Positions 26,221 through 34,762 of a DNA stretch of 64,000 nt are shown here, piece by piece. Within the stretch, counting starts at the first letter, position 1. Each line of letters opens with the position of its first letter. The stretch is from Clostridia bacterium (GTDB lineage Bacteria; Bacillota; Clostridia; Oscillospirales; Acutalibacteraceae): positions 1 through 64,000 of the forward strand of contig JAGAOS010000012.1 of the NCBI GenBank assembly GCA_017623575.1, in the 5' to 3' direction. A program made the position numbers and the translations under genes. The notes beneath the pieces were generated by a model. The model made no database searches and was not told the DNA's origin. It saw only the letters and a list, made by a program, of their open reading frames with translations.

Positions 26221-27003
26221 ATGCGACTTGGAATAATTCAAAATAATTATTCGGCAGAGGGATTTGATATTGTTAAAAGTACAGATTTAAAATTTATTGA
26301 AATTTGCTGTAATTTTGATAATGAAGTTGATGCTCTTGTTACTGCTAAGGAACAGATAAAAAGCGAAATCGCTCGTACAGGGATTGATGTTTCATCTATA
26401 GGTAGATGGAACCATAGCTTAAATATCAACGGTAAAATTGATGATGAAAAAGCAAAGTCTTATTACAATTTGCTTGATACCGCCATTGAGCTTGGTGCAA
26501 AAACCTTTGTTTGCGGCGTGAATTATGATGAAAGCGTTAGCCTTTATAAAAACTATCAGAACGCTATGAGCTTTTTTTCAGAGCTTATAAAACGCGCGGA
26601 TGGCAGAATTAAGATTGCTGTTCAGAATTGTAACTGGAACAATTTTATTGTTTCTCCCAAAGAGTGGGAGATAGTGCTGGGGGAACTTCCCGAGCTTATG
26701 ATAAAGTATGATGCATCACACGCATATAACAGAAATGAGGATTATTTAGGTCAGCTTAATGATTGGTGCAACCGTGTGGCACATATACACATTAAGGGCA
26801 CTACCCATACAGGCAAAAAAGCGGTAGCCGACCCACCTGCAGGTATGGATGATATTATGTGGCGACCTCTTTTTTCTATTCTTTATTCAAACGGATATGA
26901 CGGTGATTTAAGCATTGAGCCCCATTCCAAGGTGTGGCAGGGCGAACTTGGTGCCGCAGGTGTTAAATTTACAAGAGATTTTATAAAGCAGTTTATTTTA
27001 TGA
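26221..27003 (+). CDS. Sugar phosphate isomerase/epimerase family TIM-barrel protein
   Basis: A 260-residue protein of the xylose isomerase-like/AP endonuclease 2 superfamily. The metal-binding pattern is seen in order: an acidic/amide residue in AVQNCNWNN, Asp and His in M-I-K-Y-D-A-S-H, H-I-H-I-K, and the final Glu in LSIEPHSK. The usual Glu of the first position appears as Gln (A-V-Q-N), a possible change in metal binding. Such proteins isomerise or epimerise keto-sugars or inositol intermediates, often beside Gfo/Idh/MocA oxidoreductases, as here (16 bp to the next gene). GGAGG precedes the ATG. Confidence 0.82.
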   Translation: MRLGIIQNNYSAEGFDIVKSTDLKFIEICCNFDNEVDALVTAKEQIKSEIARTGIDVSSIGRWNHSLNINGKIDDEKAKSYYNLLDTAIELGAKTFVCGVNYDESVSLYKNYQNAMSFFSELIKRADGRIKIAVQNCNWNNFIVSPKEWEIVLGELPELMIKYDASHAYNRNEDYLGQLNDWCNRVAHIHIKGTTHTGKKAVADPPAGMDDIMWRPLFSILYSNGYDGDLSIEPHSKVWQGELGAAGVKFTRDFIKQFIL

Positions 27004-27018
27004 TAGGAGAGTTTTAAA

Positions 27019-28106
27019 ATGTCTGAAAAAATTATAAGAGTTGGTATTATAGGCTGTGGAGGTATTGCAAATGGTAAACATATGCCTTCCCTTAAAAAGG
27101 TAGAAAACTGTCAGATGGTGGCTTTTTGTGATATTATTTTGGAACGCGCAGAAAAAGCAAAAGAAGAATACGGTACTGAAGACGCAAAGGTTTATGAAGA
27201 CTATAAAGAGCTTTTAAAGGATGAAAGTATTGATGTAGTTCATGTTTGCACACCTAATCATAGTCATAGCTTTATTACAGTTGATTCCTTAGAGTCCGGC
27301 AAGCATGTTATGTGTGAAAAGCCAATGGCTATAAATTCTGCCGAAGCGAAAAAGATGTTGGATGCTGCTGAACGAACTGGTAAATTGCTTACAATTGGGT
27401 ACCAAAGCCGTTTCAGACCCGATTCACAGTTTATGAAGCAGGAAGCATTGGCTGATACCTTTGGTGATATTTATTATGCCAAGGCTACCGCCATTCGTCG
27501 TCGTGCCGTTCCCACTTGGGGCGTTTTCCTCAATGAGTATGAGCAGGGGGCGGTCCTTTAATTGATATTGGCACTCACGCACTGGATTTAACCCTTTGGG
27601 TAATGGATAACTACAAGCCTAAATATTGTGTTGGTACTACATACCATAAGCTTAATAAGGATACAAACCAAGGCAACGCCTGGGGCAATTGGGATCCGGA
27701 AAAGTTTACGGTTGAGGATAGTGCATTTGGCTTTATTGTAATGGAAAACGGGGCTACTGTTGTTCTTGAATCTTCATGGGCACTGAATATGTTAGACCCA
27801 CGCGAAGCAATAACTACCGTTTGCGGTACAAAAGCGGGTGGAGATATGCTTGACGGACTTCGTATAAACGGAATAAGAAATAACTGTCAGTACGAATTTA
27901 AGCCTACCTTTAACGCTGCAGGAGCGGCTTTTTACGATGGCGTAGGGAACGGTACACCACAGGAAATTGAGGCCAAACAATGGATTGATGCCGTCCGTGG
28001 CGGAGCGGCTCCCACCGTTAAACCCGAACAGGCCCTTGTAGTAACACAAATTTTAGAGGGTATTTACGAATCTGCTAAAACAGGTAAACCCTACTATTTT
28101 GAATAA
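27019..28106 (+). pseudogene. Gfo/Idh/MocA oxidoreductase gene with a one-base frameshift
   Basis: An NAD(P)-dependent sugar dehydrogenase of the Gfo/Idh/MocA family. The Rossmann motif G-I-I-G-C-G-G-I-A is followed by CTPNHSH and the catalytic E-K-P block. The first frame (27019-27561) ends abruptly after NEYEQG. Adding one G to the run at 27546-27550 restores EQGGGPLIDIGTHALDLTLW, the conserved family sequence, and leads into the second frame up to 28106 (about 362 residues in total). Either a real inactivating deletion or a homopolymer sequencing error. The last 230 bp are duplicated at 34499-34728. Confidence 0.88.
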
Positions 28107-28139
28107 TTTAAAACCCGAGGTTTACGCCTCGGGTTTTGT
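27877..28139. repeat. Left 263-bp direct repeat bounding the island
   Basis: Contains the last 76 codons of the Gfo/Idh/MocA gene plus its terminator. Matches 34499-34761 without gaps; I count 11 mismatches (about 96 % identity). Homology starts and stops sharply at GAAATAACTG and GGGTTTTGT. Confidence 0.95.
28110..28137 (+). terminator. Terminator after the Gfo/Idh/MocA gene
   Basis: AAAACCCGAGG pairs with CCTCGGGTTTT around TTTACG, followed by GTTCTTTTTT. The same hairpin is repeated at 34732-34759. Confidence 0.9.
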
Positions 28140-28267
28140 TCTTTTTTGTGAACTATTTGGGGTTCGCTTCACGAGTTTCTCTACCTTTTTTATGCGCAAA
28201 TATTTTTAGATATCTTGTATATGCCGCTTAGGATAATATTTCGTCTGACCCAAAAGCGCGATCCTTA

Positions 28268-29161
28268 TCACGGGGTGAAGATCCTGACGCCAAAGCCAGA
28301 TCCCATATTCTTACCGGATCCAAGATATGCGGCGATGCATCTTCTTGCAGTGGTATTCGTGGGAAGCTGATCAGGATTTCCGTCGTATTCAACCCCGAAA
28401 AGCCGCCAGCAATTGCGGTACTCGGGATCTATCCGCTCTCCGATGATATCAAAATCCGAAAGAAAATCCACCATATTGAGGTGCGGGGGAAGTATTTCCT
28501 TAAGCTTGGGATAGAGCAGCCAGGAATTGCAGGTGAAAACGAGGCTCTCGCCCTTGAGGTATTCGGGAAAATGCTTTTTGTAGAACTCGTAAGCGCGCTT
28601 GTAGCTATCCTCTCTCAACTCGCGAGGGAATGGACCGCAGGAGGGAATATGCACTGTGATCACGGTATCCCTGGGGTTTACGGTGATGCCGTTCTTTACG
28701 TAAGGCGTATCGCCCTCATACGGGCGCGCTACGTATTCAAACCTGCCCAGCTTGAAGATATCGGCGTCAAGAATTCCTTTGAGCCAGCTCTCGGCGAATA
28801 TGCCCGGCACGCCCTTGACCTCTGTGCATTCGCGGAGCTTATATACGATATCCTCGGCACTTGCAAAGAATAGCTCCTCGCCGTATCCTAGCTCGGCGTA
28901 TCTTTCGCGTGTTTTCTCTGCCGCCATAACGATAAGGATGAAGCTCAAGGTGTAGGCGTGTATTCTGCTTGCCTCGGAAAGAGAAGCCTTTTTTTCGGCT
29001 ATCGCATTTATATCGTGATCTGCACCTATATATTCACAGAGAAGCTCCGAGAGACTTTCACGGTGATTTTCCTTAAGCACTTCGGCACTCTTGCGCAGAT
29101 AGAGCTTTACCTCCTCGGATATATCGTACCTATCCAAAAACTCATTATAAAAGTTAAGCAT
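28268..29161 (-). CDS. GNAT-like acyltransferase domain protein
   Basis: A 297-residue cytoplasmic protein. The mostly helical N-terminal half and the C-terminal part with GVDVHIPSCGPF-like pattern (TVITVHIPSCGPF, LVFTCNSWLLYPKLKEILP) match the two-domain acyltransferase family once listed as DUF5596. Its C-terminal domain is GNAT-like. Function is not established for the family. Last gene of the island operon, 21 bp after the hydroxyacid dehydrogenase. Its GC-rich codon use matches the island and not the flanks. Confidence 0.65.
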   Translation of the reverse strand: MLNFYNEFLDRYDISEEVKLYLRKSAEVLKENHRESLSELLCEYIGADHDINAIAEKKASLSEASRIHAYTLSFILIVMAAEKTRERYAELGYGEELFFASAEDIVYKLRECTEVKGVPGIFAESWLKGILDADIFKLGRFEYVARPYEGDTPYVKNGITVNPRDTVITVHIPSCGPFPRELREDSYKRAYEFYKKHFPEYLKGESLVFTCNSWLLYPKLKEILPPHLNMVDFLSDFDIIGERIDPEYRNCWRLFGVEYDGNPDQLPTNTTARRCIAAYLGSGKNMGSGFGVRIFTP

Positions 29162-29182
29162 AATATTCTACTTCTAAAATTC

Positions 29183-30169
29183 TTATGCTATCGTTGCGAG
29201 CATAGCCTTTGTTACCTCGCACTCCATAGGCGTGCCGTTTAAGAATCTTTCGATTTCCTCGGCGGTGTGAAGACCTAATCTTGCAAGGCCGTTTGCGGCA
29301 AGGCCGGCAAGGTGAGGGGTGAAGATAACATTTTTGAGGGTGCGCAGGGGATTTTCAGGGAGGATGGGTTCGGGATCGAACACGTCAAGGCAAGCGTACT
29401 TGAGGTTTCCTGCCTTCATAAATTCATAAAGCGCATCCTCGTCAATTACCGAGCCGCGCGCGGTGTTGATGAGCACCGCGTCCTTTTTCATAAGCGGCAG
29501 GGTATCCTTGTTGAATATCTTGTCGGTTGCGGCAATGGAGGGGGCGTGTATGGAAAGTATGTCCGATTCGCGAAGCAATTCGTCAAATTCCACCTTTTTA
29601 CAGCCCATTTCCTCAGCACGCTCCTTGGTTACGTAAGGGTCGTAAAGAAGTATGTTTACGTCAAAGTTGCTCATAAGCTTTATGAAATGACGGCCGACAA
29701 ATCCCGCACTTACAACACCTACGTTGATGTCGAACAGCTCCTTTGTAAGCGGTCTGTGCTCGTCATAACCGCCGTTATGTATATCGTCGTTTACCTGATA
29801 GAAGTTCTTCGAGGCGGAAATGGCAAATCCGAGCGCGGTTTCGGCAACACCGATTCCGAGCGGCTTCGTTGATGCGCAAACTCTAATACCCTTTGCCCAA
29901 AGCTCGTCGGTAACTATGGGCTTAACGCTACCCGCGCCGTGCACAACAAGCTTGAGGTTGGGCGCTTCGTTAAGGATTTCCTCGGTAAACGGAACACTAC
30001 CCCAGGAAGTGATTGCAATATCAGCATCCTTGATGGTCTTCTTTACGTTTTCGACGCTTGCCTCGCCGTCATTTATAACGACCTCGCCAAGGCTGTAAAG
30101 CTTTTTCCAGCCTCTTTCGTTAAATATATCATTCTGCTTTTCTTTGCTTGCGATAACTGCGATTTTCAT
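29183..30169 (-). CDS. D-2-hydroxyacid dehydrogenase (PGDH-like)
   Basis: A 328-residue NAD-dependent dehydrogenase. The nucleotide-binding loop reads V-G-V-V-S-A-G-F-V-G-R (a modified G-x-G-x2-G), the catalytic Arg lies in NTARGSVID, the Glu in DVFDPEP, and the His in FTPHLAGL, all in the order of the D-3-phosphoglycerate dehydrogenase family. The first glycine of the loop is replaced by Ser-Ala, which some sugar-acid enzymes tolerate. In this operon it probably oxidises or reduces a sugar-acid-derived hydroxy acid rather than serving serine synthesis. Confidence 0.85.
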   Translation of the reverse strand: MKIAVIASKEKQNDIFNERGWKKLYSLGEVVINDGEASVENVKKTIKDADIAITSWGSVPFTEEILNEAPNLKLVVHGAGSVKPIVTDELWAKGIRVCASTKPLGIGVAETALGFAISASKNFYQVNDDIHNGGYDEHRPLTKELFDINVGVVSAGFVGRHFIKLMSNFDVNILLYDPYVTKERAEEMGCKKVEFDELLRESDILSIHAPSIAATDKIFNKDTLPLMKKDAVLINTARGSVIDEDALYEFMKAGNLKYACLDVFDPEPILPENPLRTLKNVIFTPHLAGLAANGLARLGLHTAEEIERFLNGTPMECEVTKAMLATIA

Positions 30170-30184
30170 GGCTGTATCTTCCTT

Positions 30185-31198
30185 TCATATGGAATTTTCG
30201 TATATTCTCTTTATTAATTCAACGGCAATTTTTCCTTGATGCTGATCGCAAAGGTCGGGCACGTCCTCACCGCGTATTGCCTTTATGAAGCGAGTGATCT
30301 GGAGCTTGTGCCACTTTGTAGGAACGGCTGAAGCATCCTTTTTTCCTTCGCCCTCGGTAACGTCGTAGGTCTCGTCTATTCCGTCATCCTTGATAACGAG
30401 GCGCTCTATCTGTCCGTCACGAATGATAAGCGTGCCGGCGCTTCCGCATATCTCTATTTCGCGGCTGAATCCGGGATAAACCGAGGTCGTTCCCGTTATG
30501 ATGCCAAGCGCACCGCTTTCAAATTCGCATATCGCAACGGCGGTGTCCTCCACCTCGATATCGTGTACAATCGTACGGACCAGGCTCTGACAGGATTTCG
30601 GCTTGATTTTGCCGCAGAGGTAGGAGATGACGTCAATGCCGTGAACGCCCTGATTCATAAGCGCTCCGCCGCCGTCCATCTCTTTCGTTCCGCGCCAGCT
30701 TCCCTTGTAGTACTCGGGGCTTCTGTAATACTTCATTTGAAGATTGCAAAGCACTATTTTTCCAAGCTTGCCGCTGACGATAATTTCTTTTGCTCGGATT
30801 ATATCCGGCTTTTCGCGCAACTGTGAAATTACCATCAGTCGCTTCCCACACTCCTCGCAAGCCGCTATAATTCTGTCACAGTCCTGAACCGTTATTGCCA
30901 TCGGCTTTTCAAGGATGATGTTTTTCTTCGCACGGAGTGCCTCTATTGCAAGGTCCGCATGCGTTCCGCTCGGTGTGCAGATGCAAACGGCATCAACCTC
31001 CTCGGAGTTAAGAAGCTCGCTATAATCGCTAAATGCGCGGACGTTGTATTTCTTCGCAAAATCCGAGGCACGCTCGTAGCTTATGTCCGCCGCACCGATA
31101 AGTTCTGCGTCCTCTATTTCAAGCACCGAGTTCGCGTGCACGGAGGATATCATTCCGCATCCGTAAATGGCAAAACCGAGTTTCTTATTAGTTCCCAT
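30185..31198 (-). CDS. Gfo/Idh/MocA family oxidoreductase
   Basis: A 337-residue NAD(P)-dependent sugar dehydrogenase. The Rossmann motif is A-I-Y-G-C-G-M-I-S, followed by ICTPSGTH and the catalytic I-L-E-K-P-M-A; the C-terminal half carries NQGVHGIDVISYL. The frame is open to 31219, but AAGGAG sits just before the ATG at 31198, which also overlaps the enolase-superfamily gene by 11 bp. First intact oxidoreductase of the island; a second, divergent one is encoded at the head of the operon. Confidence 0.88.
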   Translation of the reverse strand: MGTNKKLGFAIYGCGMISSVHANSVLEIEDAELIGAADISYERASDFAKKYNVRAFSDYSELLNSEEVDAVCICTPSGTHADLAIEALRAKKNIILEKPMAITVQDCDRIIAACEECGKRLMVISQLREKPDIIRAKEIIVSGKLGKIVLCNLQMKYYRSPEYYKGSWRGTKEMDGGGALMNQGVHGIDVISYLCGKIKPKSCQSLVRTIVHDIEVEDTAVAICEFESGALGIITGTTSVYPGFSREIEICGSAGTLIIRDGQIERLVIKDDGIDETYDVTEGEGKKDASAVPTKWHKLQITRFIKAIRGEDVPDLCDQHQGKIAVELIKRIYENSI

Positions 31199-32465
31199 AG
31201 CTTTCTCCTTTCTTGGCAATTTCCAAATAATGCTCGGGAGTCACGAACAGACCCTTGCCCGAAAAATTGTCGGCAGGGCGGTATATGATCTCCGAGGTAG
31301 CTTCTTCACGCACGGGTAGGTAGTTAAGCATCCTATCCCAGTTCGTGTAATTCTGCGCACCGTTCGACTCCATAATGCCTATTTTCATTCCACGTATAGG
31401 CTCGAGTCGCGCGGCAACGCACTTGTTCCATTCTCGCATAAGGGGGTTGACCGTCAGGTCGGCACAGAACGACTGTATTCCCATGCGCCTCGCGTAGTCC
31501 TGCATTTTGAGGGTAAGGCTCAGCGTTTTTGCAATGGGCTTAAGCGTCAGCGCCCTATATCCGAGCTCTATTCTGCGCTTTACGTCATTGGTGTTATGTA
31601 TGCTTTCGTCTGCCGCAAAGGTGCAGGGCAGATCGCCAAGGAATATCTCGTTTTTCTCGTCAAACGGCTCTTCGAAAAGCACGGTCTGCGCCAGGATTTT
31701 CTTTGACTCCATAAAGTCTATGAGCCTTGCAAGTCTGTCCTTGGTGTCGTATCTTCCGTTAGCATCGAAGTAGTATGCAACCTGTCCCGTCGTTGTGTAC
31801 TCGGTTTTCACCTCGCGAAGCGCCTCGTGTATCTCAAGCGCGCGCTTCATATCCCAGGCAAGCATTTTTTTGGGATCACCGTCACGGTCGGGGTCAGATC
31901 CAAGTTTGATTTTGAATATCGGCGTTCCCGCCTTTGCGATCGCGATAACGTCGGAAATCTTCGTTCCGTAGGTGATAAGCGGGATGTTCGCAAGGCAGTC
32001 CTCTTTTTTCTTGGCAGGGAAAATATCGTCAAATCCCTCGCTTTTATTCACCTTCGCATAAAGCATCCAAAGTGCAAGGTCGATAGGAACTAGTGAATTT
32101 AAAACGAAGGTCTCGCTGACTTTCGCATCGCAAATTTCACACGCGTAGGCATAACACTCGGAAAATATGCGCTCAAGCGCTGTGGGCGGGTCGGTAAACT
32201 CCGTTCCCGAAAGGCGCTTTACCGCGAATTTTGTCACGCCAAGCATAAGCTCGTTTCCGCGCTCCTCGCCGTACCGCGCGAAGATCACGGAATCCGACCA
32301 CAAAACGCTTTGCACGCCCGCGCCTACACCGACTTCCCCTGCACCGAATACGGCAACCGAGGTCTGCAAAAGGTAGGTAAGGGCGTTGCCCTTGAAGCCG
32401 AATGCGGATTTGAGCGGCTCGCGCTCCGCACCGACTGAAACCTTGTCTATAATTATTTTAGCCAT
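31188..32465 (-). CDS. Enolase-superfamily sugar-acid dehydratase
   Basis: A 425-residue protein of the mandelate racemase/muconate-lactonizing group. The three metal ligands are visible in order: Asp in Y-Y-F-D-A-N-G, Glu in L-F-E-E-P-F, and an acidic residue in F-A-A-D-E-S. A lysine in F-K-I-K-L-G supplies the K-x-K catalytic base. The family abstracts a proton next to a carboxylate, usually to dehydrate an aldonic or uronic acid. With two Gfo/Idh/MocA enzymes and a hydroxyacid dehydrogenase it fits a sugar oxidation and dehydration route. Overlaps both neighbours by 1-11 bp. Confidence 0.85.
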   Translation of the reverse strand: MAKIIIDKVSVGAEREPLKSAFGFKGNALTYLLQTSVAVFGAGEVGVGAGVQSVLWSDSVIFARYGEERGNELMLGVTKFAVKRLSGTEFTDPPTALERIFSECYAYACEICDAKVSETFVLNSLVPIDLALWMLYAKVNKSEGFDDIFPAKKKEDCLANIPLITYGTKISDVIAIAKAGTPIFKIKLGSDPDRDGDPKKMLAWDMKRALEIHEALREVKTEYTTTGQVAYYFDANGRYDTKDRLARLIDFMESKKILAQTVLFEEPFDEKNEIFLGDLPCTFAADESIHNTNDVKRRIELGYRALTLKPIAKTLSLTLKMQDYARRMGIQSFCADLTVNPLMREWNKCVAARLEPIRGMKIGIMESNGAQNYTNWDRMLNYLPVREEATSEIIYRPADNFSGKGLFVTPEHYLEIAKKGESYGN

Positions 32466-33412
32466 TACTTTTTCATAGCGGCGGCAGAGTATGCGCGCTC
32501 GAACTTGTTTCCGTCAAAGCTTACCTCGTAAAGGCAGGGGCAGTCGATTGAGATCTCCTCGCCCGCGCGGTTTCTCGATACTCTTCCTGCAAGCAGCACC
32601 TTTATGGAATCAATCATTTCTTCCATGGTGGAAAGCGCGTTTTCGCCCGTTTCAACACTCTTGCAAATGCCGTCAAGCAGTCCGTCGTAAAGCGTTTCTA
32701 TCGCGGGGATAAACACGACGTCGCTTTCGCCCTCTTCGCAGTTGGTCATAACGATGGTGTTTGAAAGCACGTACTTCTTTTCTGCCATATGGCAGGTCGC
32801 GCTTGCTCCGTTTTCATATTTGATGTAATAGGTCTCGCACTTCTCGCCCTTGCCGCTCACCTGTGAAGTGCCTATGTAACGACAGCTGATCGGGCGACAT
32901 TCCATAAGACCCGAGATCATTTCAATTCCGTGGATGGCGTAGTTGAATTCATCAACGCCTATCGTAGTAGCAATATGAAGGGGACGACAGCCCTTTTCAG
33001 CCATTTTCTTCTTCGCCTCGGTTACCTCAAGGCAAAAGCGCATAGCGGACGTACCAAGGATGCGCGCACCGTTCTTTGAAAGCTCAAGCAGCTTCTCGCA
33101 GTCGCGAAGATTTCCGACAAGCGGCTTGTCAACGAATACGGGCTTGCCGCGGCGCACGAAGTGCATAATATAATCAAGGTGCTTGTCCCAGTTACAGCTG
33201 TGAACGAGACCGAGGTCAACGTTGTCTATCATCTCGTCAAGATCATCGTAAATTTTAGCTCCGTAGGTCTCTGCATATGCACATACGTCCTCTTTTGAGC
33301 GGAATCCGTCGTTGAATACCGCGGTGTAGCGCGCACGGTCGCCCGCGGAAAGAATTTTCGCAAAGGTTTTGGGGTGCGAGACGTCAATCGTCACAGAACC
33401 GAATTTTAACAT
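32465..33412 (-). CDS. Gfo/Idh/MocA-like oxidoreductase, divergent
   Basis: A 315-residue protein. The N-terminal half has the Gfo/Idh/MocA fold (VHSCNWDKH, P-V-F-V-D-K-P-L-V with the catalytic Lys). The N-terminal Rossmann glycine loop is replaced by T-I-D-V-S-H-P, so cofactor binding is altered as in some sugar-acid reductases of this family. GGAGG is 8 bp upstream of the ATG at 33412, better than the TTG at 33427. First gene of the island operon, transcribed away from the AraC regulator, its stop overlapping the next start by 1 bp. Confidence 0.75.
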   Translation of the reverse strand: MLKFGSVTIDVSHPKTFAKILSAGDRARYTAVFNDGFRSKEDVCAYAETYGAKIYDDLDEMIDNVDLGLVHSCNWDKHLDYIMHFVRRGKPVFVDKPLVGNLRDCEKLLELSKNGARILGTSAMRFCLEVTEAKKKMAEKGCRPLHIATTIGVDEFNYAIHGIEMISGLMECRPISCRYIGTSQVSGKGEKCETYYIKYENGASATCHMAEKKYVLSNTIVMTNCEEGESDVVFIPAIETLYDGLLDGICKSVETGENALSTMEEMIDSIKVLLAGRVSRNRAGEEISIDCPCLYEVSFDGNKFERAYSAAAMKK

Positions 33413-33472
33413 AGTAATAGCCTCCAAAAAATGTATCGTTACTTATATTATATATTATCGGAAGGAAAAGTC

Positions 33473-33514
33473 TTTATAAAAAATTGTCTTAAATTTATAA
33501 AAAAATGTCTAAAG
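33473..33514. promoter_or_regulatory. Tandem 21-bp operator-like repeat
   Basis: Two adjacent 21-bp units (33473-33493 and 33494-33514), each TTTATAAAAAA or TTTATAAAAAAA followed by TGTCT, with a partial third GTCTTTATAAA at 33470. It sits in the divergent promoter region of the island; half-sites with a 21-bp period are the usual AraC-family arrangement. Confidence 0.6.
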
Positions 33515-33540
33515 CACACTTTATATATATAATAGTGCAG

Positions 33541-33569
33541 TTGACATGTTGCGAAAAATTGTTTATAAT
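33541..33569 (+). promoter_or_regulatory. Consensus promoter of the island AraC gene
   Basis: TTGACA (33541-33546), 17-bp spacer, TATAAT (33564-33569): a perfect match 26 bp before the start codon. Confidence 0.8.
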
Positions 33570-33595
33570 TTGAATATAAGCAAAGGAGGGAAAAA

Positions 33596-34381
33596 ATGAG
33601 AGAGGATAAATACAGGCTTATTTGGGCAAGCAATTGCGTCTACGCGGCGGATGCGCTTATACCGTTACATAACCACGATTTTTATCAGATACTGTACGTA
33701 AAAAACGGCGGCGGATATATAAAGATTGGGGAAAGGCAAAAGGAGGCAAGGGCAGGGGAAATATACCTTTTCCGCCCTCAAATGATGCACGAAATACGCG
33801 CGGGTGAAAACGGCTTCCTTTCCTACGAAATGAAGTTTGAGCTTTACGATGAAAAAATGAACGGCGCGCTTTTTTCATTTCCCGAGTCGCTCTCCTTCGT
33901 GGAGGGCAGGCTTGAATCCACCTTCGAGGCTCTTTTGGAGGAGCTCCGCAACTCCGGCCCTTACCGCGAGGAAATGATAGAAACGAAATTTCTTGAATTT
34001 CTTATTCTGTTACTTCGTTGCCGCGACGGTGAGCGCTCATACGGCGGTAGCATCGACGTCTCGGACCGCTTTTTCGCGGTCGTTGATTATATGAACCACC
34101 ACCTGTCCGAAAATATAACCTTAAAGGAGCTTGCCGACGTTGCCCACCTCGAAAAAATATATTTCCTTAAGCAGTTCAAGGAAAAAATGAAAGCACCCCC
34201 GATGGCATATCTCCGCCACCTGCGCATAAGGGAGGCAGAGCAGCTGCTCAAGCATTCCGACATGAACGTAACGCAGATTTCATCTGCAGTCGGCTTCCTC
34301 GACGTCCATCACTTCTCCTCGACCTTCAAAAAAACTGTCGGCATAAGCCCCAGCGACTACAAGTCCTCCGCCAAGCCGTAA
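33596..34381 (+). CDS. AraC-family regulator of the island
   Basis: A 261-residue regulator. The N-terminal cupin domain has P-L-H-N-H-D-F-Y-Q-I and a later RPQMMHEIRAG; the C-terminal double helix-turn-helix carries ITLKELADVAHLEKIYFLKQFK and the family ending VGFLDVHHFSSTFKKTVGISPSDYK. GGAGGG lies 6 bp before the ATG. Divergent from the metabolic operon with the 21-bp tandem repeat between, it most likely activates that operon when its sugar ligand is present. GC-rich codon use marks it as part of the acquired segment. Confidence 0.92.
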   Translation: MREDKYRLIWASNCVYAADALIPLHNHDFYQILYVKNGGGYIKIGERQKEARAGEIYLFRPQMMHEIRAGENGFLSYEMKFELYDEKMNGALFSFPESLSFVEGRLESTFEALLEELRNSGPYREEMIETKFLEFLILLLRCRDGERSYGGSIDVSDRFFAVVDYMNHHLSENITLKELADVAHLEKIYFLKQFKEKMKAPPMAYLRHLRIREAEQLLKHSDMNVTQISSAVGFLDVHHFSSTFKKTVGISPSDYKSSAKP

Positions 34382-34498
34382 AAACGGCAAAAATCTCTCA
34401 CGCCCCCACGCCTGATCGAAAATTGCTCACCTATAAGTAAAGGGAAAATGGGGCTCACAAAGAATATCGACGACCACCTAAACCCCGTCAAAATTCTT

Positions 34499-34728
34499 GA
34501 AATAACTGTCAGTACGAATTTAAGCCTACCTTTAACGCTGCAGGAGCTGCTTTTTACGATGGAATAGGCAGCGGCACACCACAGGAAGTCGAGGCCAAAC
34601 AATGGATTGATGCCGTCCGTGGTGGAGCGGCTCCTACCGTTAAACCCGAACAGGCCCTTGTAGTAACACAAATTTTAGAGGGCATTTACGAATCTGCTAA
34701 AACAGGTAAACCCTACTATTTTGAATAA
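34499..34728 (+). pseudogene. 3' fragment of a Gfo/Idh/MocA gene
   Basis: Encodes only the last 76 residues (from N-N-C-Q-Y-E-F to P-Y-Y-F-E) with no start or catalytic domain. Compared with the copy at 27877, 8 of the 11 base changes are silent and the others are conservative (V to I, N to S, I to V). The difference therefore arose while both sequences were under selection as working genes. Confidence 0.9.
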
Positions 34729-34731
34729 TTT

Positions 34732-34759
34732 AAAACCCGAGGTTTACGCCTCGGGTTTT
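34732..34759. terminator. Bidirectional terminator, right repeat copy
   Basis: Same AAAACCCGAGG/CCTCGGGTTTT hairpin as at 28110. It lies 3 bp beyond the FAD oxidoreductase stop on the minus strand and should terminate that gene. Confidence 0.85.
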
Positions 34760-34762
34760 GTG

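Larger units (their letters stand above)
28140..34498. mobile_element. Catabolic genomic island between direct repeats
   Basis: A 6.4-kb segment visibly richer in G and C than both flanks, especially at third codon positions (runs such as GCGCGC, CCGCGC). It carries five minus-strand metabolic genes and one plus-strand AraC regulator. It is bounded by two copies of the 3' end of one oxidoreductase gene. No integrase or transposase is inside, so it is not a self-mobile element; acquisition by homologous recombination or a lost integrase is inferred. The first 128 bp (28140-28267) hold no recognisable feature. Confidence 0.7.
34499..34761. repeat. Right 263-bp direct repeat bounding the island
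   Basis: Second copy of 27877-28139. It ends one base before the stop codon complement of the FAD oxidoreductase gene, showing that the oxidoreductase-terminator junction was once directly next to that gene. Confidence 0.95.

Noticed and set aside
28481..29872. Plus-strand ORFs of 130 and 186 codons at 28481-28873 and 29312-29872
   Set aside because: They lie opposite strongly supported minus-strand genes in the GC-rich island, where stop codons are scarce, and their translations resemble no family and lack ribosome sites.
34373..34390. GCCGTAAAAACGGC hairpin at the end of the island AraC gene
   Set aside because: Only a 5-bp stem with no T-run on the plus strand; too weak to call a terminator.
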